A DNA stretch of 64,000 bases. Source: Sphingobium sp. WTD-1 (GTDB taxonomy: Bacteria; Pseudomonadota; Alphaproteobacteria; Sphingomonadales; Sphingomonadaceae). The notes below the pieces were generated by a model. That model saw only the letters and a list, made by a program, of their open reading frames with translations, was not told the origin of the DNA and did no database searches. Both the position numbers and the translations under genes were made by a program. The DNA lies in the NCBI RefSeq assembly GCF_030128825.1, contig NZ_CP119127.1:1984001-2048000 (forward strand), given 5' to 3'. Below are positions 36,345 to 45,649 of the stretch, one piece after another; positions within the stretch are counted from its first letter, which is position 1, and each line of letters begins with the position of its first letter.

Positions 36345-38303
36345 TTATCCCAGCAAAAGTTGCGAGCCGTCTTCCAGCAGGAACCGGCCACCATCTTCGA
36401 GCAACATCCGCCCGCCACCCGTTTCCGCCGCTGGCGTCGTCACCGGACCCAGTATCAGCCTGTCGGTTCGTTCCGCGCCAATCTGGTATGATACGGCAGC
36501 CCAATAGGTGGTGCCCGCCATAACCCCTGGGATCAGCATGTCAGTGGCCGATCCGGTCAGCGTTCCGGCACTTGTCCAGGCGGCGTCATCCTCCGCATCC
36601 GGCGATGCCGATCCAGCCGCATAATCGAACAGGATGCTGGTCACCGTATCGGAATCTGCCGCGCCGGTGATCCGCAGCGCGGGCGCGGCCAAGCCGTTGC
36701 CACTCACCAGTTCAGCCGTCAGGGTCCAGTCGCCCCCGCCTGGCGCGCCGCTGAAATCCGGCGTCGGATTGTCGATCGCCACCGAACCGTCATCCAGCTC
36801 GTCATCGACCGTCCAACCATAGACGTCGGTCCTGATCTCGCGCAGCGTAAGCTGGTTCTGCCACCCCTTGTCCTGGCTATCGCTTTCGACCCGATAGATG
36901 ATCGCCACCGGCTCATCGGGCACCGGACGGACGCCGTAACGCTTCGAGGTCCAGCGGATCCAGTCGCCATGTTCGACGCCAACCAGTCGCGGCGGCAGGG
37001 TCAGACTACGGGTGCGCCACAGGCGCCCCATTCGGCGCTTCATCTCGCCGACCCGCTGAGCCTGAGTGCCTGAGGTGCAGAGCGTCAGCGCGGGCTGCGC
37101 GACCTTGGCTTCTCCATCGGCCAGGATGTCCGCCGTGTCGCGCCGCACGGGCGCGCTGTGATCCTTCCACTGTTGTGTCGGCTCGATATATTTGACCGCG
37201 ACCGTGTTGACCCATTCTGCATCGGTCTGGGTGCGGAAATCGCTGCTGTTGACGCTCGATCCGACAATGAGGTCATCGTCGGTGATGTCCCACAGCACCG
37301 GCTGCGCGGCTCCGGGCACGATCTCGATCGCCCCCTCGCGCTCGACTGTGTATCCGCCGCAGGCCGATGCGATGTCATCGTCGGTGTCGATGTACTTATC
37401 GTCGCCGCCGAACACGCCGCCGATCCGATATCGCGGCTCGGTGCCACCGCCTTTTAGCGCGACGGGCTCATCGCACAGGTTGGCAGGCGCGAAGACATTC
37501 TCCGGCGGCTGCTCGATGTCGGACAGGCCGCGACCCAACAACAGCATCGCCGGATCATCGACATGATCGCCGGCATAAATACCGCGCGCCCAGGTGTACC
37601 GGCAGTCGATCGGATTGTCGGTCCACTCGCGGGTCGACGGATCATCCCAGCGGTGGGCGCCCGATCCGCCGACGCTGCTATCCTTGCGCGCCTGATAGCA
37701 GCGAAGCCCTTTGACCACCCACAGGAACGAGGACCATGGCGAGCCGCTCGTCCAAACAGGGTTCTTCGCGTCGGACTTGTCAGCCTTCCATGCCACATAG
37801 ACCTTGGCGACGCCGCGTCCGCGATCGTTCGCGGTCCATGTCGGCACGCCGCCAACCACTGGACAGTTCGCCAGCACCCAGGCCGGCACTTCATCGTCCC
37901 ATGCGCCCGGCCGCCAATCGACCCGCAACTGGTTCTTGTAGCCGGCGACCAGCCCGTCGCCGGTGAATGGCACCCACTTGTCCTGTACATAGAAGCCGGT
38001 CAGGGCCTCGCAGCGATGATCGGCCAGCGCATAGATCGCAACCGTCCAGTCGGTTCCATATTTGCCGCCATAGTTGAAGATGTCGACCAGGCTGCCGCCG
38101 GTCGAACCTTCGCCGAAAATCCCCTCACGCGCCGTCTCTCCGATCGTCAGCGTGTTCTTGCTGGCCGTGCGCGCCTTCATGCTGGGCGCCAGCAGGATAG
38201 TAGCAACGGTCATGATGCCTTGGGCAATCAGCACAGGGTTCATCTGTGCGATCCCGACGCCGATCATTACTACGCCCGTGGCGATTCCTACGACCTTAGC
38301 CAT
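36345..38303 (-). CDS. Tail tip / host-specificity protein (J-like)
   Basis: 652 residues. Two hydrophobic segments at the very N-terminus, then a gpJ-like tail-hub region (GSTGGSLVDIFNYGGKYGTD ... DWTVAIYALADHRCEALTGF). It closes with a fibronectin-III-like domain (GTTYWAAVSYQIG) and tandem RMLLEDGGRFLLEDGSQLLL-type repeats that also recur at DNA level. Position after the NlpC-like gene matches lambda K-I-J order. Recognises the host and closes the tail tip. Confidence 0.82.
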   Translation of the reverse strand: MAKVVGIATGVVMIGVGIAQMNPVLIAQGIMTVATILLAPSMKARTASKNTLTIGETAREGIFGEGSTGGSLVDIFNYGGKYGTDWTVAIYALADHRCEALTGFYVQDKWVPFTGDGLVAGYKNQLRVDWRPGAWDDEVPAWVLANCPVVGGVPTWTANDRGRGVAKVYVAWKADKSDAKNPVWTSGSPWSSFLWVVKGLRCYQARKDSSVGGSGAHRWDDPSTREWTDNPIDCRYTWARGIYAGDHVDDPAMLLLGRGLSDIEQPPENVFAPANLCDEPVALKGGGTEPRYRIGGVFGGDDKYIDTDDDIASACGGYTVEREGAIEIVPGAAQPVLWDITDDDLIVGSSVNSSDFRTQTDAEWVNTVAVKYIEPTQQWKDHSAPVRRDTADILADGEAKVAQPALTLCTSGTQAQRVGEMKRRMGRLWRTRSLTLPPRLVGVEHGDWIRWTSKRYGVRPVPDEPVAIIYRVESDSQDKGWQNQLTLREIRTDVYGWTVDDELDDGSVAIDNPTPDFSGAPGGGDWTLTAELVSGNGLAAPALRITGAADSDTVTSILFDYAAGSASPDAEDDAAWTSAGTLTGSATDMLIPGVMAGTTYWAAVSYQIGAERTDRLILGPVTTPAAETGGGRMLLEDGGRFLLEDGSQLLLG

Positions 38304-38311
38304 ATCCGCCC

Positions 38312-38707
38312 CTAGCTCTCGAAGGTCCAGGCGGCGATCATCGCCGAACGGGGGCGGCGCAGGGTGCCACGCTCCCCCGGGCCGGCAAGCGTCTCGCCTT
38401 CCACCAGCATCAACATCATGCCGTGATCGGGGCAGAAGACCCCGGCAGCGTCGCCGCGACGGGCCAAGGCTGGCGCGATCGGGATCATATGAGCACTGAT
38501 CGCCGCTTCAAATCCGCCCAGCCGGGCAATTACCCGGGCGGCGCCCAGTTCGCTCGACCATTTGCGCCCGCGCATCAGATCAACCCCGGCCATCGCGCGC
38601 GCCGCGCCGGCATAGAAGCTCACGCAATCATTGGCCTTCGAGCCATAGGTGAAGGGCATGGAACGGCGCGCCGCCAGATAGCGGTCAAGGGCCTCGAAAT
38701 CGCGCAT
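38312..38707 (-). CDS. Tail assembly protein, DUF6950-like (NlpC/P60-related)
   Basis: 131 residues. The motif FTYGSKANDCVSFYAGAARA carries a Cys in the place of the NlpC/P60 nucleophile, and HGMMLMLVEG could hold the His. DUF6950 proteins occupy this slot, before the tail tip, in many sphingomonad siphophages. A shortened relative of lambda gpK. Confidence 0.7.
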   Translation of the reverse strand: MRDFEALDRYLAARRSMPFTYGSKANDCVSFYAGAARAMAGVDLMRGRKWSSELGAARVIARLGGFEAAISAHMIPIAPALARRGDAAGVFCPDHGMMLMLVEGETLAGPGERGTLRRPRSAMIAAWTFES

Positions 38708-38710
38708 AGG

Positions 38711-39283
38711 TCAGTCGGCCGACGAGGGCTTGCCGCCCTGATAGACGGTCTTGGTCCCGGCATAGCTGCAATGCTTGAAGAAGCCGTCAAGCGGGTCGAT
38801 GGTGCGCTGGTCAGCATCGCTCCGCATCCGCTTTCCCCTTCGCCCCATGCCGCGCGCCGACGTCTCGATCGAGATCGTAATGGTCGACGTGCCACCGATG
38901 ACATCTTCGACCGGGGCCGCATCGACCCTGCCCCGTCGGAAAACCCGGCTGTCCAGTCGCTGCCTGCCCGACCCGTCATAGATCATGCGATAGACCTTGG
39001 CCGGCGCCATCTGCACTTCGCTGGCGTCGAACAGGGCCGCAATATCCGGATCGATGCCGGACAGCGACAGGGTCATGGCCTGCTCGCTGGTGCCGACGCT
39101 GCCGCCAGTCGAAAGGCCGATACTGCCGTCATCGACGCCCTTATAAACGTCGCCGTCGATCTCCGTCGGGCCGATCCCGCCCCATACGAACACGGGTGGA
39201 TCGCAATAAATGGCCAGCGCGCCGGTTACGATCGCTTCCCCGCTCGCAAGCGCAGCCAGCGCCTCCGCACTGTAATTCTTCAC
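38711..39283 (-). CDS. Minor tail protein
   Basis: 190 residues, beta-rich (GALAIYCDPPVFVWGGIGPT, MTLSLSGIDPDIAALFD), with VYRMIYDGSGRQRLDSRVFR and ISIETSARGMGRRGKRMRSD; CSYAG near the end may bind metal. Its pattern resembles lambda gpL/DUF2163-like tail-tip proteins. Overlaps the upstream gene by four bases. Confidence 0.7.
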   Translation of the reverse strand: MKNYSAEALAALASGEAIVTGALAIYCDPPVFVWGGIGPTEIDGDVYKGVDDGSIGLSTGGSVGTSEQAMTLSLSGIDPDIAALFDASEVQMAPAKVYRMIYDGSGRQRLDSRVFRRGRVDAAPVEDVIGGTSTITISIETSARGMGRRGKRMRSDADQRTIDPLDGFFKHCSYAGTKTVYQGGKPSSAD

Positions 39284-39969
39284 GGCAATGTCACCTGCAC
39301 CGCGCTGATGACCCCACCGGCCTCCGCATGGCTTATAACGATGCGCGGCATCTTCGTGTCATCCAGCAGTTTCATGAGACACATCGGATTGTCGAGATGG
39401 GCGACGGCGCCCGCCGGCACCACATCATGGACGGACGGCTCCACCACGACGCTGATCGTGCCATCGGCATCGGCTTGGCTGCCGGTCGTGACAGCAACCA
39501 GAAATCTCCGATCGGCGCCGATATCATCAGGGTCGACGCTGTCCCATTTGAAGCCGATATAGTCGCCCCGTCCAAGCTTCAGACCGGATGGCACACCCTC
39601 CAGCGTCAGAACGGCGTCGCCCTGCGCATCCACTGACTGCGTCCATGCGCCGGCTGCGCCCATGAAGGGCGTGCCGCTGACGGTCAGCATATTGCGGAAC
39701 CCCTTGCAGTGCGCCGTCGGGTAAGGACGGGACAGGTCATAGCCCAGAAACATTCGCTGCGCCCCGCGCCGACTGCGGTAGAAGGCGATCCATTCATCGG
39801 CCACGGGGAATTCGAGATTGGCCAGGTTCATCGACAGGGACCAGCGCGGCCAGCCGATCTGCACGCCGCCCATCCGGCCGCTCGTTTCCGGCGCCACCAG
39901 ATCTTCGCGCTGGGGCTGGAAGGTCAGACCTTCCACGCCGATGGACGGCATTACGGCCAACTTCGCCAT
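39280..39969 (-). CDS. Tail protein following the tape measure
   Basis: 229 residues, beta-rich (WSLSMNLANLEFPVADEWIA, FLGYDLSRPYPTAHCKGFRN). Placed between tape measure and the gpL-like protein, corresponding to the distal-tail/gpM slot. Start shares one base with the tape-measure stop. Confidence 0.68.
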   Translation of the reverse strand: MAKLAVMPSIGVEGLTFQPQREDLVAPETSGRMGGVQIGWPRWSLSMNLANLEFPVADEWIAFYRSRRGAQRMFLGYDLSRPYPTAHCKGFRNMLTVSGTPFMGAAGAWTQSVDAQGDAVLTLEGVPSGLKLGRGDYIGFKWDSVDPDDIGADRRFLVAVTTGSQADADGTISVVVEPSVHDVVPAGAVAHLDNPMCLMKLLDDTKMPRIVISHAEAGGVISAVQVTLP

Positions 39970-42900
39970 CAGCGCTCTGCCTGCAACATGCGGCCATAGC
40001 TCCGCTGGTTGCCTTCCACGACCGACGCTGCACCCTTTGCAGCGCCAGTTTGCGCCGCCTGGTCGTTGCCCTGCTTTATCGTTTCCCAGAATTGGTCATT
40101 GGTCATGACGCCCTGCATGTAAATATGCGTGTCGCCTCGCGACCGATCGCCGCTATCATCGTTACCGCGACGCACATTGACCGTCTCCCCGGCGGTGCCC
40201 CAGAATTGCACGAGGTTGGTATCGATCCCCGGCTTCCCGCCGATTTCGAAACTGCCGCCAGTCGCGAAGCCCGGGAGACCGGCGAACGCGCTGGATACAG
40301 CATTACTGTTGAGAACGATGTCGCTATTGCCGGAACTGCTGGTGCTACCCAGAAAGCTGGTGGCGATACTGAGGATAGACCCCAGCAGCCCACTACCCGA
40401 GCCGCCAGCCGCCCCCCCTTGCCCCAATGCTTGGCGGAACAGGTTGAACAGCGTGTCGGCAAGATTGTTCAGCGCCTCTTCCATTCCACGCGAGACCTGG
40501 TCCTTCCACCAGTTTTTCGCAAAGCCCTTCAGATCGCCGTCCATGGCAGCGCGGAAGCCACCCCGGAAAACATCACGCCATTGACCCTGCTGCCGGGCGG
40601 TTTCTTCCTCGTCCATCTCACGCGCCGCACGGTCGCGGGCTTCGTCCTCGCCGACCTTGCCTTCACCCTCCCGATAATATTGTTCGGCGCGGCGATTGAG
40701 CTCCGCTGCTCGGGCAGTTGCCCGCTGACGATCGGCGCTATCATTGCGCAGGCGCGAAAGTTCTGCCTCTCTCTCCAGGGCCTGCGACTGCGCCAGCTTG
40801 GCAGCAGCATCTGCGCGGGCAATATCAACCTGGACAAGATCATCCGCCGCCCGCTTCTGCGCCTCCAGCAGCGTCAAGCCCTTACCCTGCCAGAAGGTGG
40901 TTCGCTCTTCGAGATAGGCCTTGTCGGCTGCCAACCGCGCCATCTGCTCGTCGCCGCGAATCTCGGCCAGTTGCTGATCAAGGGCGTTTTCGGCGCGAGC
41001 AACTTCCCGCGCGTCATATTCCGCCTCCGCGGCCTTGATCTCCGCAATGTCTTTTTCGGCCGCTAGCTTGGCAGCGCTGGCGCTCAGCCCGGCATCTTCA
41101 TAGTCACGCTGGCGCTGGAATATATCCAGCTTGTCCTGCAGCCGGCGCATCTCATCCTTGTCGTCGCGTGCGCGGGCAACCGCCATCTGCTGTTCGAGCG
41201 CCATCTGCTCGCGCCGGTTGGCCAGATCCTGCGCGGACGGGCCTTTCGCGCCCTTCGTCTTCTTCTTGTCGTCTTCGCCGAGATCGAGATCGACCGTCCC
41301 GAATTCGGGCGTATTGATCGAACGGCTATAGCCCTCCACCGTCTTGGCGATAGTTTCCAGCGTCTTCGCGCGGGACAGAAGGTCGGCTTCCGCCTGGTCG
41401 ACCGCCTTCATGCCGGGGGCCACCTTGGGACTGATCAGGTCGCCCCGCGCACCCATCTTCACTTCGGACTTCGACTTGGAAAGGTTCGTCTTTGCGCGCT
41501 CCAGCGCCGCACGCGCGGCAATGACGTCGGCTTTCGCAGTGGCCATAGCCTGGAGCTCGGCGGCACGGTCCGCCTTCATCTTGTCGATCAACGCCTTGCG
41601 GGCAGCGCCGGTCGCGGACACCAACTGCAGCGTGGCCGCCTGCTGTTTGTCAAAAGCCGCACTGGCCCGGGCAGCCGCCTCCCGGGCCGCGCTATTGGCG
41701 GTCGTGGCGCGCGTGGACCAGAGGACCAGCAACGTCAGAGCCGTCACAACAAGGCCGATCCAGCCTGCCCATACCGTCATAGCCAGACCCACGGTTCGCA
41801 AGGCGACACTGACCCCTGATAGCGCTATGGCGAGGCGGCCGAGCAGAGCGACCAGCGTGCCGATCGGATTGATGAGGCCGGCCAGTACCGCTCCGAACAG
41901 CCCGAAGCCGCCGCGCAACAAGATGATAGGCGCGAGGATTTTCCCGATGCCCATCAACGCCAGGATCATCGGCCCCACCGCCGCCGTCAGTCCCCAGATT
42001 GCGACGATGACTTGTCGCACGGCAAGGGGAAGTTCAGCAAACCAACGCGTAATGCTGGTCAGCGCATCCTGAACCGAGGTAAAGACTGCGAGGATGCCGG
42101 TTTCACCCAGGGCGATCTTGAGTTCATTGAACGCGTCGCTCAATCGGTTGGACGATTCCTCCACCCCCTTGAGCTGTATGGCCAGCTTCTCGCCCGCGTC
42201 AGTCTGGCCGATCGAACGTTGCAGATCATCAAAGGCTTGGCCACCCAGACGCATCAGGCCAATAGCCGTGCGCATAGCATCAGCCCCGAAAATCTCGTTC
42301 AGCACATTGGTACGCGATCGGTCGGAAAGATTTCCGAGTTTCTCACGGAGCATGTCGGAGATATCGGCAAGCCCCTTCATCTTGCCGGTGGCATCGTAGA
42401 AGTCGAGCCCGAGCTTCTCCATCATCGCCGCAGCCTCTTTCGACTTGGGCGTCAAAGTGGTGATGAAAGTCTTGAAGCTGGTGCCGGCATCGGAACCGCT
42501 GCCAAAAAGAGCGGCGGTACCGGCTAGCGCCGTATTGAAATCCTCGAAGCTGACGCCCGCCGCGCCAGCGACGCCGCCACCCTGCGCGATAGCATCCTTG
42601 AAGTCGTTGAAGCCCAGCTTCGACGCATCAAGCGAACCGGTAACCTGGTTGACTACCGCCTCCAGATCGGACGTCGACTTGCTGAACTGGGACATGACAT
42701 CAGTGACCAGCGCGGCCGAGGAACCGAGCTCAGCGGCATTGGCGGCCGCCAGGCGCAAGGTCTGTTCGAGCCCGCCGCCCAGAATGTCACGCGCGGACAT
42801 GCCGGCAAGCGCCAGCGTCTCGATCCCGTCCGCCGCTTCTTTTGCGCCGCGTCCAACCTCAGGCCCCAGTTTACGGGCCGCCTGCGAAAGCGCTTCCAGC

Positions 42901-43187
42901 TGGTCGCCACTGATGCCGCGTAGCGCTGCATGGACATTGTTCATGGACTTTTCGAAAGCGCCGGCGCCGCGCTTGGTTACGACAGTCATGCCAGCGAACG
43001 ATGCGCTGATCGTTGCCGTCATGCCGATCGCGGCATTGCGGATATTGCCCTCCAGTTCCTTGAACTGCGACATCACCTCTTTAGCGAAATCGGCCAGCAC
43101 TTCGCGTGCATCTTCAAAGCCATCAAACCAGCCGCGAACATCAAGGCCAAGCTCGCCGTGCATCCCGCCGATTTTCATGTCATCCAT
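39969..43187 (-). CDS. Tape measure protein (TP901-type)
   Basis: 1072 residues from ATG 43187, with AAGAGGT upstream; the frame runs to 43301 but overlaps the plus-strand lipoprotein. The conserved TP901 core (KSMNNVHAALRGISGDQLEA ... GVSFEDFNTALAGTAALFGS) is at about 75-330, then hydrophobic segments (about 385-500), then long charged coiled-coils (about 560-930). Sets tail length and is ejected with the DNA. Length predicts a tail of roughly 160 nm by the usual 0.15 nm per residue rule. Confidence 0.93.
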   Translation of the reverse strand: MDDMKIGGMHGELGLDVRGWFDGFEDAREVLADFAKEVMSQFKELEGNIRNAAIGMTATISASFAGMTVVTKRGAGAFEKSMNNVHAALRGISGDQLEALSQAARKLGPEVGRGAKEAADGIETLALAGMSARDILGGGLEQTLRLAAANAAELGSSAALVTDVMSQFSKSTSDLEAVVNQVTGSLDASKLGFNDFKDAIAQGGGVAGAAGVSFEDFNTALAGTAALFGSGSDAGTSFKTFITTLTPKSKEAAAMMEKLGLDFYDATGKMKGLADISDMLREKLGNLSDRSRTNVLNEIFGADAMRTAIGLMRLGGQAFDDLQRSIGQTDAGEKLAIQLKGVEESSNRLSDAFNELKIALGETGILAVFTSVQDALTSITRWFAELPLAVRQVIVAIWGLTAAVGPMILALMGIGKILAPIILLRGGFGLFGAVLAGLINPIGTLVALLGRLAIALSGVSVALRTVGLAMTVWAGWIGLVVTALTLLVLWSTRATTANSAAREAAARASAAFDKQQAATLQLVSATGAARKALIDKMKADRAAELQAMATAKADVIAARAALERAKTNLSKSKSEVKMGARGDLISPKVAPGMKAVDQAEADLLSRAKTLETIAKTVEGYSRSINTPEFGTVDLDLGEDDKKKTKGAKGPSAQDLANRREQMALEQQMAVARARDDKDEMRRLQDKLDIFQRQRDYEDAGLSASAAKLAAEKDIAEIKAAEAEYDAREVARAENALDQQLAEIRGDEQMARLAADKAYLEERTTFWQGKGLTLLEAQKRAADDLVQVDIARADAAAKLAQSQALEREAELSRLRNDSADRQRATARAAELNRRAEQYYREGEGKVGEDEARDRAAREMDEEETARQQGQWRDVFRGGFRAAMDGDLKGFAKNWWKDQVSRGMEEALNNLADTLFNLFRQALGQGGAAGGSGSGLLGSILSIATSFLGSTSSSGNSDIVLNSNAVSSAFAGLPGFATGGSFEIGGKPGIDTNLVQFWGTAGETVNVRRGNDDSGDRSRGDTHIYMQGVMTNDQFWETIKQGNDQAAQTGAAKGAASVVEGNQRSYGRMLQAER

Positions 43188-43214
43188 GGGTGACCTCTTA
43201 TGGAAGGATTCTTT

Positions 43215-43733
43215 ATGCGGGCGAGATTTGCATTGGTCGCCATGTTGGCCTTGGCCAGTTGCGGACAATCGCCCAAGGCCGAAAGCTTCCAAACAGCCCA
43301 AACAAAATGTGATCGCTTCCCCGGCGTCGGGAAGGATCCTATTCCGTTAGAGTTTCAGGTCTCTCTAACCGGCGGTAGGCGACCACAAGTCAATATTGTC
43401 ACGAACCTCCCCGAAGGTACGGAAGTCAATGCGACCTTGAAATCGCCCGGTTTTCCGCCGAATTATATTGCCCAAGACGAGGGCTCGGTAGCCTGCGGAA
43501 AGCTGCTTTTCGGACCATTCTCGAAGCAGGGAAATGAACTGCCATCCGGTTTATTCGAGCTGTCTGTAACGGCACCATTAGTGATTGTGCAGCCAAAGCC
43601 CGTGCAAAAATACCTCGGGACTGACTACAATGTGTTTCGTTCGGAATTAATCACTAAGAGGAAATCGCCGAGCGAACTAGGCGGATCGACTATAGAATGG
43701 AAAACCACCTTAAACTTTAGGCAACCTTCCTGA
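43215..43733 (+). CDS. Plus-strand lipoprotein inside the tail module (moron candidate)
   Basis: 172 residues from ATG 43215, with GAAGGA 6 bases upstream (an ATG at 43200 adds five residues). A lipoprotein signal peptide with lipobox LASC (ALVAMLALASCGQ) and a beta-rich periplasmic domain. It is on the strand opposite to all surrounding late genes and is visibly richer in A/T than they are. Its 3' end overlaps the end of the tail chaperone extension by 17 bases. Such insertions are typical morons expressed from the prophage, often for superinfection exclusion or host fitness; the specific role is unknown. Confidence 0.75.
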   Translation: MRARFALVAMLALASCGQSPKAESFQTAQTKCDRFPGVGKDPIPLEFQVSLTGGRRPQVNIVTNLPEGTEVNATLKSPGFPPNYIAQDEGSVACGKLLFGPFSKQGNELPSGLFELSVTAPLVIVQPKPVQKYLGTDYNVFRSELITKRKSPSELGGSTIEWKTTLNFRQPS

Positions 43734-44393
43734 TCTTGATCGGCGCTCCCGCTGCCTTCATTGCTTGGAAGGCGGCAAGCATTTCGTCGGTAGACTGTTT
43801 TTTGTTGGCCCTCGCCGGCTTCGTTAGTTCGTCGAGCGAAGGTAGCGGCTTGTTTTTGGGATAGCGGTGGAGGGCGGCGGTCAGTCGAGCCTGAAACGTC
43901 GCTACATCATGCTCCCGGCGGCAAGCGGCGCGATACCCGCGCAGCGTTGCCGCCAGGATGCGAGGGGTTTGATGCCAGAACGCGTCCGGGTCGCGCCCCG
44001 ATTGCGCCCAAAGCGTCAGGAGCTTGAGCCAGTCCCAGCCCTTTTCCTCCGCGCCTTTCCCTCCGCACTCTCGTCTTGGTCGCTGTCAGCTTTGCTGGGC
44101 ATGGCTGCCTGCAAGGCGGAACGGAGAGCATTTTTGATGCCCTCCAAACCGGCGTCGGACATGATTTCGCCCGCTTCGGCAAGCGACGTCTTGGGATGGT
44201 GGGTTTGGAGGCCGGCGCAGAAGATCGAGCGGAGCAGCCTGAAGCTCGGCTTGTCCTGGATCTGCTCGATCAGCTCGGCCACGCCAAAACCGGTTTCGTC
44301 TTCCAACTCGCAGAAGGCGTTGACGTCGAAGACGAGGGTGAAGGTGGAGACGCCGGCCTTGAACGACGCCTCCCCACGCAGCGGGTTATTCAC
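43717..44393 (-). CDS. Frameshifted tail assembly chaperone, long form (gpGT-like)
   Basis: A -1 slip at 44055-44061 joins 113 codons of the short form to a 112-codon frame with no start codon of its own, ending at TAA 43719-43717; product about 225 residues. The extension is plainly coding: GWDWLKLLTLWAQSGRDPDA, FWHQTPRILAATLRGYRAAC and a lysine-rich end. The long form would bridge tail-tube subunits and tape measure during tail assembly, as in lambda. This gene would be missed by a start-codon search. Confidence 0.85.
44016..44393 (-). CDS. Tail assembly chaperone, short form (gpG-like)
   Basis: 125 residues, GTG start at 44393 with GGAGG upstream. Sequence FTLVFDVNAFCELEDETGFG and LRSIFCAGLQTHHPKTSLAE matches the gene-transfer-agent/TAC-type tail chaperones. 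It lies between tail tube and tape measure, as lambda G does. Its last residues (RRKRAGTGSSS) follow the slippery site and would be replaced in the frameshifted product. Confidence 0.87.
   Translation of the reverse strand: MNNPLRGEASFKAGVSTFTLVFDVNAFCELEDETGFGVAELIEQIQDKPSFRLLRSIFCAGLQTHHPKTSLAEAGEIMSDAGLEGIKNALRSALQAAMPSKADSDQDESAEGKARRKRAGTGSSS
44055..44061 (-). promoter_or_regulatory. Programmed -1 ribosomal frameshift site GGGAAAG
   Basis: On the minus strand the zero-frame codons read G GGA AAG, a canonical X XXY YYZ heptamer, and the same one used by lambda for gpG-gpGT. It lies 15 codons before the zero-frame stop. The alternative frame is open and protein-like from here to 43717. 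Confidence 0.85.
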
Positions 44394-44823
44394 CGGCCGC
44401 CTCCGTTTCCTCGCTCGACCATTTCACCCGCAGAGTGCCGGTGCGGCGATCGAGCATCGGGTTCGAGCGCACATAGTTGCGCACGATCAGTTCGCCGGAG
44501 ATTTCCCAGGTGCCGTCGCCGTTCACCAGCACGATCTTGTATTCGAGGGGCCGGCCATAGGCTTTCGCTTTGCGGCAAAGGATATCGGTCGGCGAGCCGG
44601 GGATGTAGTTCATCACCAGGTCGGCTTCCTCGCCGTCCTTCAGCGGAGCATTGATATAGCTCTTGTAGCCGATCGTCTTCATGTGGCTGGTTTCGACCAG
44701 ATCGGCCGTGCCCTCGGGCAGCGGGACCTCGGTCAGTTCGCCCAGCTCCACCAGGGCCGGGGTGCCGAGCGTCGGATCCCACAGCCAGAATTCGGTCAAA
44801 TGACCGGTTTCAACGTCACTCAT
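44386..44823 (-). CDS. Major tail (tube) protein
   Basis: 145 residues, beta-rich (TEFWLWDPTLGTPALVELGE, KSYINAPLKDGEEADLVMNY, WEISGELIVRNYVRSNPM). Length and position just before the tail chaperones match the gpV-like tail tube subunit of HK97-type siphophages. Confidence 0.85.
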   Translation of the reverse strand: MSDVETGHLTEFWLWDPTLGTPALVELGELTEVPLPEGTADLVETSHMKTIGYKSYINAPLKDGEEADLVMNYIPGSPTDILCRKAKAYGRPLEYKIVLVNGDGTWEISGELIVRNYVRSNPMLDRRTGTLRVKWSSEETEAAGE

Positions 44824-44837
44824 GTCAGGAGCCTCCT

Positions 44838-45248
44838 TCAGGCCGGTGAAAAGCGGATGATAAAATCGGTGGACGTCCGGTAGATCGGGCCATTTGCCGC
44901 CGGCTCGCTCAGATCGCGCGAGCCGTAGATCGACGCCGGACGAAAATAGAAACCATGATTGCGATAACGAGGCTGCAGCGTCGCAATGGTGGCGTCGCGC
45001 AGCTGCTGGGCCGAGATCACCCTGTTGGCGTAGGTATCTACCTGCAAGCGCCTGAATTGTAGCGCCTGAAGACCTTTCATAGTCTCACCGACTGTCGCAG
45101 ACACCCAAGTCAGGACAACCGCCGGCAAGCCAGATCCCTGCGGCCGCAGAACCCAGAAAACAGCCTTGGAATTCTCATAATCCGCCAGCTTGGCGACGAC
45201 GGGTGCCGCCTCGACAAGACGAAGCCGCAGAACATCCTCAACGTCCAT
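44838..45248 (-). CDS. Tail completion/terminator protein (DUF3168/gpU-like)
   Basis: 136 residues (MDVEDVLRLRLVEAAPVVAK, VVLTWVSATVGETMKGLQAL, LQVDTYANRVISAQQL). This is the DUF3168-type tail completion protein pattern. Fourth gene of the head-tail joining block; caps the tail tube. Confidence 0.78.
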   Translation of the reverse strand: MDVEDVLRLRLVEAAPVVAKLADYENSKAVFWVLRPQGSGLPAVVLTWVSATVGETMKGLQALQFRRLQVDTYANRVISAQQLRDATIATLQPRYRNHGFYFRPASIYGSRDLSEPAANGPIYRTSTDFIIRFSPA

Positions 45249-45250
45249 GA

Positions 45251-45649
45251 TCAGGCAGCTTTCTTGATATCGGCCCAGAGGGAATGCCCCATCGCGCGGC
45301 GCACTTCCTCACGGCTATTGTCCAGTGCCGGGCGCATGAACGGATGGGCCGCCGAGTGAGACGTGCCGAATTCCACCATGTGACCGTAAAAGCCCTCGCG
45401 CCGCGACGGGCCGATATAGACCGTGGAGAAGAAGCGCCGCTGCGACACGGCGGACGAATTCAGCCCGCCGTCGAAACTGATTATGATGCTGTCCTGAAGG
45501 TTGCCCGTCAGAACCGGTACAAGCCGCCTTGCCTCCGCCTGGACGATTTCCGCGCCAGCCAGCAATGAGCGTTCGCGCGCCTCAGGGGACACCGCATCGC
45601 GGATCGCCACCAGCTTGCGGTCCATCGCGGCCAGGCCGACAAATTTCAA
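45251..45649 (-). CDS. HK97 gp10-family head-tail joining protein
   Basis: 132 residues. Contains the family core LVPVLTGNLQDSI ... HMVEFGTSHSAAHPFMRPAL. Connects the filled head to the tail. Start overlaps the adaptor stop by four bases. Confidence 0.9.
   Translation of the reverse strand: MKFVGLAAMDRKLVAIRDAVSPEARERSLLAGAEIVQAEARRLVPVLTGNLQDSIIISFDGGLNSSAVSQRRFFSTVYIGPSRREGFYGHMVEFGTSHSAAHPFMRPALDNSREEVRRAMGHSLWADIKKAA

Noticed and set aside
43867-44883. 338-codon open frame on the plus strand
   Set aside because: Covers the tail chaperone, tail tube and the frameshift extension on the other strand; no motifs of its own.
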